NCBI GenBank assembly: GCA_947579665.1
Contig: OX388349.1
Coordinates: 67,832,841-67,896,840, forward strand
Direction of reading: 5' to 3'
DNA length: 64,000 bases
DNA from: Sympetrum striolatum
Taxonomy: Eukaryota > Arthropoda > Insecta > Odonata > Libellulidae
The notes below the pieces were generated by a model that ran no database searches, was not told the DNA's origin, and worked only from the letters and a program-made list of their open reading frames with translations. Below, piece after piece: positions 34,875-46,446 of the stretch. Positions within the stretch are counted from its first letter, which is position 1, and every line of letters begins with the position of its first letter. Both the position numbers and the translations under genes were made by a program.

Positions 34875-35345
34875 CTCAAAATAAAATCTACTTACATAGT
34901 AGTCCAATTTCATATCAATGAAAATTAAATGTATTTTAAAATCGTTTTTTAAATAATACTGCTTATCGGAAATAATATTTTACATCAAAATTTTCTAAAA
35001 TCAAAAGTTTATTTCAAATTTTTTTACAATCAAGAAAATAGCTAGAAAACGATTTAGGTAGTCGTGAGAGTAATCAAAATAAAACCTATTTTATTACAAC
35101 CATATTTCATTTAAAAGAAAAAAAAGATATATTTGAAAATCTTGTTTTAAATTATATCGCTCACCAGAGTTAATGGTTTAAATCAAAGCTTCCTAATTAA
35201 ATATCAAGAAAATAGCCGAAAAACAACTTTCGTAGTGCTGCCAAATTAAAGTCTACTATCATTATAATCAACTTTAATAAAAAAAAACAAACGGATGTAT
35301 TTAAAAATCTTATTTTTAATAATAATGCTTTCTGGACGCAATGTT
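34875..35345. repeat. Degenerate tandem repeat, about three units of 170-200 bp
   Basis: Units begin near 34875, 35074 and 35242 with TCAAAATAAAATCTA-like words. They continue with TTTCAT..AATGAAAA, ATGTATTT(T)AAAATC, TAATACTGCTTATCGGAA-like segments and ATCAAGAAAATAGC. The order of words is kept while the spacing varies, as expected of an old minisatellite or satellite relic. Very AT-rich, non-coding. Confidence 0.55.
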
Positions 35346-38143
35346 TTAGTTACATAGTGTGGATATATATAATCGAAAGAATAGCAGTTTGACTCCATCG
35401 AAGTCACATTTATTTAAACAACTACTATGCTGAAATTAAAATTAATAGCTTACAGTCGTTTCTCTAGATAAAACTATACAACAGGTATAAGTAATTTAAG
35501 TTCGGATGTTTCAGCAGAAAATACTCTTCGATCCTAAAGAATTACTTTTTTGCATGAGCCTTCATGTGATTAGATAAAATCTGCATATCGTCATTATATC
35601 AGCTAATGCATTACTTCATTTAAGGTATTTTGTTTTAATAACATTGTATTTCAATAAAAAGCAAATTACTGGAACGTTATAACTTCAGTATTTTGCGTTA
35701 GTTTCCTTAGAAATCAAATCCTTGCATTTGCTTTGCACAGATAAATGTAAAGCACGGCTGGACATTAGTTTCGGCTAAGTCTCTGTTCAGATAAACTGAA
35801 GTAATAATAATTTTCATAAAAAGAATATGGAAAGAAGGTGAGAAATATGATCAATCACTTGATATATTTACAGTAAAAAATAACAATACGTTTAAAATAA
35901 ATGGCATGAAGTACCTCGCATAGAAGCAATTGATAGTATTTTCTTACCTCTTTAGATTTCCTCCAATAACGCTTTTAAATAACAAATCACAGTACTCCTT
36001 ACAAAACTTTAATTTGAGTAGAAACATTACAACATATCTGATGACCACTGGTGACGAAAAAAAAAAAACAATTTGCCAAGTAATTGCTCAACCTCACTGT
36101 ATCCATTTTCGTTCACAAAAGCAACACCTCTTAACACGTATATTCTTTCACCTAACACTCTCCGTTAACTAAGTGGATTAAGTGTACTTAGAAAATTCAA
36201 GGCAGAAAATTAATGATTATTTCAGAAATAAGCACTGCAGTCACAACTCCACAATATTTCTTAGGGCAATTGCGCGACACTCGAATTATTTTCCGCAGCA
36301 CTTCCTAAAGCGACTAAGATCCTTGTATGTTCAGCAAGAAAAACTGGAAGTACAATTTCTTGGTGATGGAGCACGAAACACACTTGCACTTTGCTAATAT
36401 AGGTAAGTCCTCTGAAAGATACGTTTTCGATGTGAACAACTCGATTGCACGTGAAGAACTGAAAATGAAGGCCAAAAACATGACTACACGCAAAGCATTT
36501 CTATATTTCTTGTTTGCGAAATCCACCTTCCAAGTCACCCCTTATCTACTACCCATAGGGATAGAATAGCCACCGGAAAAGCAGGCTGAAACATTCGGTC
36601 TAATTGCGCAATGGAATATTCTTATCGGTGGTCAGGTCCCTCAAACTAATGAAGGGAAATGAGAGCTTAAACGACTCATCCCTTTCGAGACAAAACTATT
36701 TAATAATGTATAATTAAGATGGTAACATCTTTACATCGATTGCGCTTCAAATTCTTAGAGATATTAATCGTTGCAGAAGTCTTTCGGTTTCACTAATTAA
36801 ATTACACTGATGCGTGATGCGGTTTACACCGTCTTTAGAGTGAAATTATGCCTTTGCGTTTTATGTAGCAATGGGAAGTTACGCATTTAATTTTCTGTCT
36901 CAGCAGAGAGTGGATTATCCTGAGTTATGATGGAATAAATATAATATTTGAGCCAAAGAAGTTGCACTATAGTTCACTTGCACGAAAATTAAATTATACT
37001 TTTGCTCTATGAGTTTAGAAAGATCTTAACCAAAATGTTTATTTTCTGGGAGAAGAAAAACGGACATACACTCTCACTTAAAAATATTGAAAATTAAGAT
37101 TGATGCTTCCTTTTGCAATAAAAACTGTTCAAGTGAAAATACATTTCTTTCAATCAATTCTACACAGAGATGAATATGAAGATATAATATTGAGGTTGTA
37201 CAAGAAGTGAAAAATAGTGTCTTGGCTGGGGCTCGAACGGAGATCCTCACTGAGGCAACCGAAACACAAATCGATATGTAGAGTTTTCCCCTCCAGATAT
37301 AATATTTCCACTTAAATTTGGAACAGAATAGCCGATATTTCAATAGTCTTACTAGCAGTATTTGTGAAAGAGTATACTTTTTAAACTCGAATATAAGCCG
37401 AACTCGTTATAAGCCGAGGTACCTAATTTTATTCCAAAAAACTGGGAAAAGTAACCGAGTCGAATAAAAGCCTAGGGTGGGAAATGCAGCAGGTACTGGT
37501 ACACAATGAAAAGAAGTAGCTATGAAATTGCAGTAATTGAGGCATCGGTAGTTTAGTAAGAGAGAATTGACAAGGAATTGTTGAATGAGCAAGTGAGGAA
37601 TTTTCCAGCCAATTTACGACAAAGACGCTTCTTTGCCACGGGAGAACTGATAAGGGGAGCCCTCCCTCGAGTTTAAGAAGAGGGGCCTTGTACTCAGCAT
37701 AAAAAAGTGTGCAGAAAAACTCGGCTTTTGCATGAGTATATAATTGTATCCACTTTTAAATTTATTTACATGTATATATAACCATAGGGCACTAAATACG
37801 TTTTTACGCGATGTAAGTTTATCGCTCTTAAGGTATTCGATTTAAAATGAATTTAACACAGCAATGATCTGCTTTGGTGGGGTCACCCTTTACGGCGGAA
37901 ATGTCATTTATTGATATTTAATATTATGTATTTATAAACAAAATTATGTATTTGTTTTATTTATTTTATAACATATGTGTTTGTTTTTGTGGACCTGAAA
38001 ATTATCGTAGTTTTATTCCAATGAAACTTGTGGAGAAGAGAATACCATTTTATTTCATTCGTAATGAATTTACTCAATATCAATACGGCCTCAGTCGATT
38101 TTATTTAAAAACTAAATAAACTGATATCGAAATCTCTGGAAAG
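35346..38143. other. Unassigned sequence inside the Harbinger bounds
   Basis: I looked for the missing Harbinger core and for a Myb/SANT-like second gene and saw neither. Overlapping short frames at 36182-36569 have no family resemblance. Confidence 0.35.
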
Positions 38144-38330
38144 ACGCACTGATTGTTGAACGATAATCCAACTGGTTGGATTTACGTGCGCTGAGGCATG
38201 CGTCATGAAAAAGAGGTCCGGTCAACTTGCAAGAGGCATGCGCTATTGTATGCCTCTCCTTCATCATACCGTGCGCTATGACGCATGCCTGTGTTGAATA
38301 GAAAGTTGCACAAGTGTGGACATAGCTTTA

Positions 38331-39282
38331 TGCACGAAAACGCGTCAAAATTGAAAAATTTCATAGAAAACAGAAATTTGGGATTTTCAGAGAAATATTC
38401 AATTCATAATAATTAAAATTATGATTACGGGGTAGATCAACTTTGTAGAACGACTCTGTTTGAATTATGAAATGGTGTGAGAATTAGGAATCAGAGCTAA
38501 ATCTAGAGAAGCGTTAAATAGTATACTGTTTCGAAAGAAAATCTAAAACAAATGATTATTCGTACAGCCTCCGCGGGGTAAACTTAATGACAATAAGTAG
38601 AATCTTGTATTGAATTTCACGAATTACTCACCTTGGAGTACCCAAATCCGTAATGCACGTGAAGAATCACTTAAAAACTCAGCTTTGTTAAGAGAATAGT
38701 CGGTAGGAGAGAAGAAACAGTTCGCGAGCGATGTTTCTTTGCGGGAGCTAGGCCCCATTTTGAGTTTATTTATTTGAGTTTAAACTGCAAGTTGGCCTTC
38801 TGGCCTGGTGGAAACGTTTAAGGGGAGTATGGAAATGAACTTAGAACCTGGCATTTGCCCAAAGACGGGAGGGAAACCTCTTCAAAAACTTCCCGTAGGC
38901 TGTAAAATCAAATTACACTGCATATTTTTAGTACAAAAGATATATGATCTATCATGCGTCAAATATGTATATATCCTCCATCATTTTGGTAAAATAATAA
39001 AGTACATGGCAGAGTATCCACATAATCACATACATATGAATAGATTGAATGAATATAACAAATCGAACTAATAATACAGAGGAGATAGCCGTGAACTACA
39101 CCATAATGAATTACACATGGTTTAACATAAGCTTATTTGGAAAAATTTTACAATTTTAGGCATTGGCTTGAAAATTTCACCAGGTAAACCGTTCCATTCC
39201 AAGTGGTGTGCCGGACAAGTGTCGTATTCGTTAATTAGAAAATGTATGAGGAAAGGCGATACGCTTTATAAAGAACTACTAC
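38331..39282. other. Intergenic sequence, nothing recognised
   Basis: AT-rich. A small hairpin word pair GGCC...GGCC lies near 38795. Nothing else is supported. Confidence 0.4.
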
Positions 39283-39400
39283 GATAAAGCAGTGAGAGTT
39301 ACTCAGATGATTCAGGACGCGGGATGGGAAACTTTAGAAGAAAGAAGATTTATTCATAAACCTAAGGTATCGCTCAGGAAACATATTCACCTCAGCAGGG
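39283..39400 (+). pseudogene. LINE C-terminal scrap
   Basis: The plus strand reads YDKAVRVTQMIQDAGWETLEERRF. This matches the segment (K/R)AARxVT...LGWExLxxRR that follows the RT domain in Jockey/CR1-type LINEs. The frame is lost on both sides. It is a small isolated fragment. Confidence 0.5.
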
Positions 39401-40039
39401 AGGTATGAGAAACCAGCGAAACCTACGGATAGTAAATTAAATTTATACGAAGAAAGCAGGTTAGGAAAAAATTCTATGGTATTAGGCCGGACTTCGTGGA
39501 AAGCCATAATAAGAAATTAGTAAAGCACTTCGTAATTTCCACAATATTATGTACTTAAAAAAATACTTACTTACTAATTTATTTTCAGGTTAAGAAAGAT
39601 CTGAAAGGTAAACAAAAACAATACAGATGAATATTGACATATATAAAACGATATTTACAAGAAAAATGTGTGAATATTAACCAACAAAAAGGACAATTGA
39701 AAAGTGAATATTAAAGACCACTAGTTGAACAAGATCCGTCAATACTAACTGATGGGCTTACTTAAATTTTTCCATAATACTCAATTAGAAATACAACGAT
39801 GATACGCAACACGATTATACATTAAGAATAAATTTTAGTTATGTATATAAATACAGTTCAGAGGTGTTTCATAGTTTCACTTAACCATATAAAGGCCCGT
39901 AAATGAGTATATACAATAACTGTTAAGGTATTACATAGATTTGTATTTATCTATACATGGATCACAAACGGGAGGTGGCCCATACGCAGACCATTCTTAT
40001 GCGTGAAACTCTTCGAAAGAGACAATTTCTTTCTGCATA
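39401..40039. other. Intergenic sequence, nothing recognised
   Basis: AT-rich; possibly the 3' part of the LINE scrap at its left end. Confidence 0.4.
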
Positions 40040-40970
40040 AAATCCTTCACTTGCCTAGAACCATGATAGAAACAGAGTGATCACGAAAAGCGACGCAAAG
40101 ATTGGGCAGAAAGCGACGAGGAACAAGTTCGCGGGGTGGAGAGATGCCCAAAGAGGAATATTCCGAAAAGGGCAGAGACGCAAATGGGACATCTCGAAGG
40201 CGCTCCAGGGAAGAAACGGACCAGAAGATGGCGGGAAAGGGCAAAAGGGCATATAAGAGTTGAGGGGCGAATATGGATGCCGTTTTGATGGGGAGGAGAC
40301 CATTACCCCGCGAGGGTGAGGTCCTCCGGATGCTGGAGGACCCTCAATGGTGGGGGCGGGGGCCCATAGAACGGGATGGGATCCCCACTCGAAACGGAAC
40401 TATGGGACAAGAGGGAAATAAGGGTGAAGGTTGAGGATCGAGACCCTTTTCTTTCCGGGGTCATCGCGGGATCTGCGAGTACGGGGATGGGGGAATTTTG
40501 AGGGTTATTCTTAAGGAGAGGGTTCGGGGGTGGGAGGTGGAAGGGATTGGGGGAGGGTGTTTTTACTGCGACCCCGGAAACAAGTGTTCCGCCTATCCTC
40601 TTCATCGACTCGGTGGGGGATGGGACCTTAAGGCGATGCATGGGAATGGGAGCCGTTCAAGGAAGAGGTTTATTTTTTCTGGGGATAAGGAAAAAACCCT
40701 CGGGCAATACTTTGGTCGAAATTAGGGTTTTCTGGAGAGAGGAAAAAATCTCGCGCGCAAGAACACTTTCTCTCCGATTCTTACATCTGGGGCGAAAATG
40801 TCTGAACTCCTTGCGATGGAGGAAAGTGGTTCAACTTCTCTTTTCAAAAGTTTTCTATTTGCCGTGTTTGCGCAGATTGGGTAAGGACGGGTGAAGGAAA
40901 AGGAAGGGATATTTCCCTTAAATAGTTCTCCACTCCTCGGAGGAGAACCGCTGCGTGTCTCGCGGATGTT
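40040..40970. other. GC-rich island 2
   Basis: The most G-rich part of the window (GGTGGGGGCGGGGGCCCATAG, GGGGGAGGGTG), with long G runs on the plus strand. Both strands carry open frames of 60-115 codons (for example 40303-40641 minus, 40547-40894 plus), mutually overlapping and of no known family. A composition effect is more likely than real coding. G-quadruplex formation is possible around 40345-40375 and 40480-40560. Confidence 0.4.
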
Positions 40971-43448
40971 TTTATCGAAATTACTCTTTCTTAACAAGAC
41001 TTCGAAAGCTGTTTTGGTTACGTATAACTGAATCAGATGCTCAATGAATATTTCCGATAAATGTTATTTGTGTTTAAAACTCTGGGAGCAGCACTCATGG
41101 TTATTACGTTGAGAAAATAAAAGGGTATCTTGCTGCAGGCAAATATTCCTTCAATAGAATATAAAGAAAGACAAAATATTTGGGTGTTAGTAAGGCTCAA
41201 TTGCTCTCGCTGTGGCTTAGAAAACTGCTTAGAATAAATAATTTCAATGCAAATACTATGGTGAAACGATATATCCAGACTAATTGGTGTATTCTAAAAT
41301 AATTCTTGTATCTATTTGATATTCCTACAAACACCTGTAGGTGTAACACCATTTTTTGGTGAATTATATTTAACGAAATATAGTAACTTCTCAAATATGC
41401 GCCAATCGGTGGCCATGCAAAGCCCTAACATTTGATAGAGAAAGAAAATGCTTATGATTAGTTATTATGACTATATTTTAGATTATAATTAAATAGATAA
41501 TATTTATAATAAGGTAGTACACAGCAGTGTAAATGGTGTGTCATGCAAGTGAGATTTAATTGTTTTGAGTCTAAAGTTTCATTAATCCACTTTTAGATAC
41601 ATCTATCTTTTCGTACCTTCATCTACGCCAAATTCTTATTATAACACTTTCATTTTCAATATATTATCGTAATTAGATAAGGTTAGAGAAAAAGAAGGTA
41701 AGGATGCAGTTTTATTTGAAATTAAAATGATCTGAAAGATCATAGCTTTACTGTAGGAATTTTAAAATATTTGGTGAGTAATAACATGTCTTGCTTTTCA
41801 GGATATTTCGTAAGCAAACGATTTCTTCTCAAGATTCGTAAGCAATATCATGTAAAATTAACTAGTACCTGGAAAAAGTGCGTTGTAGATGATTAAATAC
41901 TCACTTCTGAACTGTTTATAGGATTTAAGAGCTGAAATGGTTTGTTTTTGGAAGGGCTAGAAAAACAAAACGAACTTTCCTCCTATCTTCCGCGATGTAC
42001 GCACAACGTTTTTCAGTAACTTTCAGCACGAATCCAACAAAAAATACAAAACTGAAAGAGTCTCCCTCTTTGAAAGAAGAACTAGGATGCTATTTTTTGC
42101 TTGCAGATGGTTCCTTTTCAAACAACGTTCTTGGGAACGAAATAAATTACAAATATTTTGATAGAGGGAGATGTAGACGTTTTTGACCGAGGGGAAAACG
42201 GAAATAATTTTGATTTAAATTGCCCTTTAACTCTACTGTTTTGTAATTGATTTATTTGTACGCTTATCTATATAATATTAATAAAATGGATTAGAGAAAG
42301 CACCTGAGCTTGTAACTAGACATAGCAATAATGAGTAAATAGGCCATGGGATAGCGCTAGGTTTCTCATCACGGTTCTATTTTTTCTGGACCATGATTAT
42401 TTCTAACCTTCATCATTCAACTACATAAATTGTAAGTCTCCACCGATAAATAGGATGTGATGTGGTCACATGAAGACCTTAGTCTCAATATATGCTTTGG
42501 AAAAGTTAGAGTTCTTGCCACGAGTATAAATCATTCCTATATTAAACAGATTGCAATGATATGTAAGAAATTAAAAACATAGAAAGCATCGTACTTTTAA
42601 AATGTAGCTTAATGCTGGATTAACATTAGAAATTTAAATAATAAATCGATGCATTTTCGGGTGAAACGGTAAGTTGCAACAGATATTCATCTCCAGGAGA
42701 TATTTTCCAAAAAATGCAAATTTGGAAGACTGAGGGAAAATAAATATTTCTACTGGAGGGTTGATGGGATTGAGGTGAAAATGATTCACTGGCTATAATT
42801 TATATACTAAACAGTCATTCAAAGAAATGCAAGGTAGAATAAAAGAACAAATGGGAAACGAAAGGGAGGAGGGACGAGATAACTGTTTAAGTATATAAAT
42901 TACAATTGAGCTATCTTAATATGAATTGGATATCTAAAATTGAAATTAAATATCTAAATTTGAATATGAATATGTAGCCTATTTGCGTTCCAGGTTTTCT
43001 TGACAGTAATGACGAAGCAAAGGTTGCACACTAACATCGAGTGTCACATACAATATATGAGATGATAAACTGGTTTTTCTTTTCACCGCAACAATAGCTT
43101 CATTCCAAGATGCCGCTACATGATTTTTCTGGATTGGAAAATATGAGATAATAATGTATTGTCTGTATTAAAATATTTCAACTACAGTGATAAATTGGTC
43201 AGCGATGGCTTTTTTAACAACGTACTTGGTAAAGAGGCCAAAAGAGGCGGTCTTTGGTTTACGACACCTCGTCGATTAGTAAGAATTTCAATGACAAATA
43301 AGCCCCTGAAGAGAAAATACCAGATTATTGGCATGGACGGTTGATAGCTTTTAAGAACATATTTAATATACAAAAACCAAAGAATGCTGTGACTCTTTTC
43401 CCTTTTTACTTTCTCTATACTACATATATGGACTTATATGTACTTTCT
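40971..43448. other. Intergenic sequence, nothing recognised
   Basis: AT-rich. An ACTTTCTCTATACTACATATATGG segment at about 43408-43432 looks like an extra partial copy of the terminal hairpin of the neighbouring repeat. Confidence 0.4.
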
Positions 43449-44461
43449 ACTTTCTCCATATACGTAGTATAGAGAAAGTATTGTTTTCATGAATAAAATC
43501 GACTTCGAGATTTCAACGGAAATACATGTTTTGGGGTCCCTAGAATACGTTTTGACCATTTTCGGAACGATGTCTGTGTGTATGTGTGTGTGTGTGTGCT
43601 TGTGGGCGCTCTAACGTAAAAACTATTAGTTGTATCAATACTAAACTTCATATATTGAACTGTGGTTGGTGCTGTCAGAGTTGATTAGTTTTTGGAGTAA
43701 TTCGGGCCACCGAAAGTCGAGATTTATTCTTCGAAGCAAACTTCCGGTTTTGTAAAATGTCTACATAAATATGATATTTAGGTATGTACTATTATTTATA
43801 AAAGGTTTAGAAAATATAATTTACTATAAATTTTGACCTAAACACATTTTTGTATCACTGATTGTTTAGGATTTATTCGTGAAATACTGATAAACCGGAA
43901 GTAGCTGATTAAGTACTTTGTGGGCGCTCTAACATAAAAAATATTTGTCATATCAACACCAAATTTCATATATAGCACTTTAATTAGTGTCGTTAGAGTT
44001 AATTAGTTTTTGGAGTAAATCGGTTAACTGATAGTTGAGGTTTACTTATCGAAGCTCGTTTCCGTTTTTGCAAAATATCTCCATTAATCTGATATTTAGG
44101 TATATACTATTTTTTATAAAAGTTTTAGAAAATATAATTTACTATAACTTTTGAATGGAGCATATTTTTGTATAACTGATTTTTTAGGAGTTATTCATGA
44201 AATACTGATAAACCGGAAGTTGCTGATTATGTACTTTGTGAGCGCTCTGGGCGCAGTGGGCGAAATGCCAATTTCATCGTTTTTCATCGAACATGTCCCG
44301 AAAAACATTATTTATAATGTTTATAACTTCAAAGATAATATTATATAAATTAATCACTTATCTTCCAAGTTTAGATTGAATATAGAGTTCGAAAATACAG
44401 TCGTAGATAAATATTTACATCTTATACATATGGAGAAAGTCATGTGCTGGCCACATCAGAT
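43449..44461 (+). repeat. Hairpin/microsatellite repeat family, copy A (1013 bp)
   Basis: In order: terminal hairpin ACTTTCTCCATA...TATAGAGAAAGT; a conserved block of about 90 bp; a (TG)n tract (about 43572-43600); two tandem units of 318 bp starting GGGCGCTCT at 43604 and 43922; the start of a third at 44240; a divergent tail; and a right end TATGGAGAAAGT that is the reverse complement of the left end, followed by CATGTGCTGGCCACATCAGA. Both ends and all internal parts recur in copy B, so the whole is one mobile or amplified unit. There is no open frame of interest. Similar architecture (terminal hairpin, microsatellite, tandem core) is known for non-autonomous Helitron/Helentron relatives, but the class is unproven. 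Confidence 0.8.
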
Positions 44462-44639
44462 GTTTATCTCGTTTCGTTTTGATATACTGTATTCATGTGG
44501 GGTGGAGCCGGAAAAAATTAATCGATTACCACCACATAATGTATTTGAGGGAAATCGCGCCTTGGATAACGACGTTATCCAAGAATGGGTTAGCCTTGTT
44601 AACGAAGATCCCACTGTAAATGTGACAGCTATTAACTGA
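44462..44639 (+). pseudogene. Unidentified coding-like scrap
   Basis: The plus strand is open to a stop at 44637 and reads NVFEGNRALDNDVIQEWVSL then EDPTVNVTAIN. The acidic IQEW(V/L) style recalls the C-terminus of pogo/Tigger-type transposases, but I cannot confirm it. No upstream DDE core was found. Confidence 0.2.
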
Positions 44640-44999
44640 CAATTAAAGTGAAACGCAGTAGGTAGTTGTTAGTAAACTGATGACTGTGTGTTAAATGAGA
44701 GATGGAAAAATATAAAATAATTAGTGTTATTGTATTTTTAAAAATTTTTGATGATTATTTAAATTTACCATGTTCGGTTTTCGATAAAGTATTTTATTTT
44801 ACTACTTGATTTTTTTCATGTGTAATAATTACATGTTCATATTTTGCCCTTCATTGTATGATATTTTAATTTATTCAAACTCTGGAACCTGGTACAAACC
44901 TATCTGTAATAATAATAATACATACTAATTGCTAATTACGGGAAATAATTCACCTGCTATAAAAAAGCAAATAAATATAGAAGTTTAAAGAAAAGTGGC
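44640..44999. other. Intergenic sequence, nothing recognised
   Basis: AT-rich, with a short TAA run at about 44910. Confidence 0.45.
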
Positions 45000-45740
45000 A
45001 AGGAAGGACGAATGGGAATCTCAAGGGATGAGGTAACCGTTGCAGCCGAAGGGAAATTGACAGGGAAGAAAGAAAGAGGCGTCAGAAGAAAATGTGGGAC
45101 GGGATATGGTCTCCGCAAATGGCAAAGCAAGACTTGATGCGAAAAGAAGGCATTGTGGGAGGAAAAAGGGTTCCTCAGAGGGGGCGGAAAAACGATCTTC
45201 TTATGTTTTCTACCAATCTCTCTCCGAAATTGAACGAGGAATAAAAAGAAACGAATCGGGAATGCGGGGAAATAAAGTTATCCGAAATGAATGGGAAACG
45301 AGGAAGAGGGAATGTTAATCATGAGAGAGGAAAAAAGTATCGGTCATTCTGGCGGAAGGATTTTTTTGTTCTTCTGATGCGGCGAGGAATCGGTTTTTGT
45401 GAAACTTATTGTTTATTTATAACTCAGAGTTCAAATAGTGGCCGTTATAAAAAAAAGTGCCCGAGGAAACTTTCTCTCGGCCCTAAATTAAAATGAATCG
45501 CATTTGCGTTTTCCATTTGGGGGAGCACGTGGGAGGAAGAGTGTCGGATTTCATAAAGCAGTTCGGATTCTTCTTCGTCTAATTCCGATAAATGGCTATT
45601 TAAGCGACGAGAATTATTGGTTTCAATTTCGCGTTCTCCCTCTCAGATATATATTATTAATAGTTGAAATTCCATGCATTGTCAAGGCGGAAATTAAGGT
45701 TTGTTTCTTCCCAAATTTCTTTCCGACGCAGAAATATGCG
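45000..45740. other. GC-rich island 3
   Basis: Purine-rich with frequent CG. Plus-strand frames at 45094-45318, 45287-45496 and 45504-45767 overlap but match no family. No splice-site arrangement convinces me. Confidence 0.35.
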
Positions 45741-46410
45741 TTCAAAAAGCAAATAATTTTCGAATAAGAGACGAAGCTTCGAATCTGAAAATGATTAAAT
45801 ATTATAATTAAATACAACAAAGCCTCTCTCCTTCAGTCGCGCGTTTTATTCTGCACAACACAGACGGTTTTTCGGGTCCCGTTTCTAACTGGGTGGCTAC
45901 ATGAACTTCATGCCCGGATCTATTCCTTTATCGCACTTACCATTAACTTGTAAAGTCGTCAAATACTTCTTTTTAGTCTTAAACTGACTGCTAAAGCGAG
46001 TAAATCTGTGAAGTGGCGACTGTTGTAACACATACAACGCGCGACCGTTTGGGTAAGTTTTTCGTTGGTGAACTCTATTTTTGCTTATTATAACGTTTAC
46101 ATGGAGTTTTTCCACTTATTTCGTATTAAAATTTATTAGACGCATTTCAATTTCGGAACTAATAGACATCTAGTTTTAGGTACTCTCTGAACGCACGTAA
46201 ATAAATAAAGGTGAATAATAATATTTTTTACTAAAAGTTGTTTATTTCTTAAATTTTCCTCTTAAATTATATTATTACCAAATATTTAGCACTCAGAAAT
46301 AATAATTAGTTCAATTAATTGTACAATATTTGCCGAAAAACGATCTGTTGTATGGAATACAACGCGCGACTGCTCGTGTTATGAAAATAGGCACGACTGA
46401 TGAAAGGTTA
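45741..46410. other. Intergenic sequence with a repeated ACAACGCGCGAC word
   Basis: ATACAACGCGCGAC occurs at about 46031 and 46356 in otherwise AT-rich DNA. Nothing else is recognised. Confidence 0.4.
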
Positions 46411-46446
46411 AACAACTGGTTTTGATATTACAATCATCTTCAGTCA
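46411..46446 (-). ncRNA. Hammerhead-like core, degenerate
   Basis: On the minus strand: CTGAAGA, a three-base stem GAT/ATC, then AAAACCAGTTG where GAAACCGGTYG is expected. The essential G of GAAA is changed to A, so cleavage is not expected. A second CCTGAAGATG lies at about 46548-46557 on the same strand, without the second half of the core. Confidence 0.25.

Larger units (their letters stand above)
30147..38327 (+). mobile_element. PIF/Harbinger element, 8.2 kb, filled by nested insertions
   Basis: The left end TGGTATGTCTACGCTTCTGCG and the right end (reverse complement AGCTATGTCCACACTTGTGCA) align with about five mismatches. TTA flanks both ends (30144-30146 and 38328-38330), the Harbinger target duplication. 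GGCATGC words cluster inside both ends (about 30220-30255 and 38190-38300). A Harbinger transposase N-terminus starts 150 bp from the left end. A Penelope-like element and a LINE lie inside, which explains the unusual length. The remaining transposase core was not found, so it was deleted or has decayed. Confidence 0.6.

Noticed and set aside
37200..37280. tRNA-like words on the minus strand (TCCGTTCGAGCCCC after TTGCCTCAGTGAGGA)
   Set aside because: The T-arm resembles a tRNA or a tRNA-derived SINE, but no acceptor stem pairing or A box could be drawn.
40303..40894. Pro-rich and Gly-rich open frames on both strands of the GC-rich island
   Set aside because: Long frames are expected in GC-rich DNA where stop codons are rare; no motif or splice context supports them.
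42105..43235. Similar peptides DGSFSNNVLGNE (about 42105) and DGFFNNVLGKE (about 43203)
   Set aside because: The match does not extend beyond about 35 bp at DNA level and no gene structure joins them.
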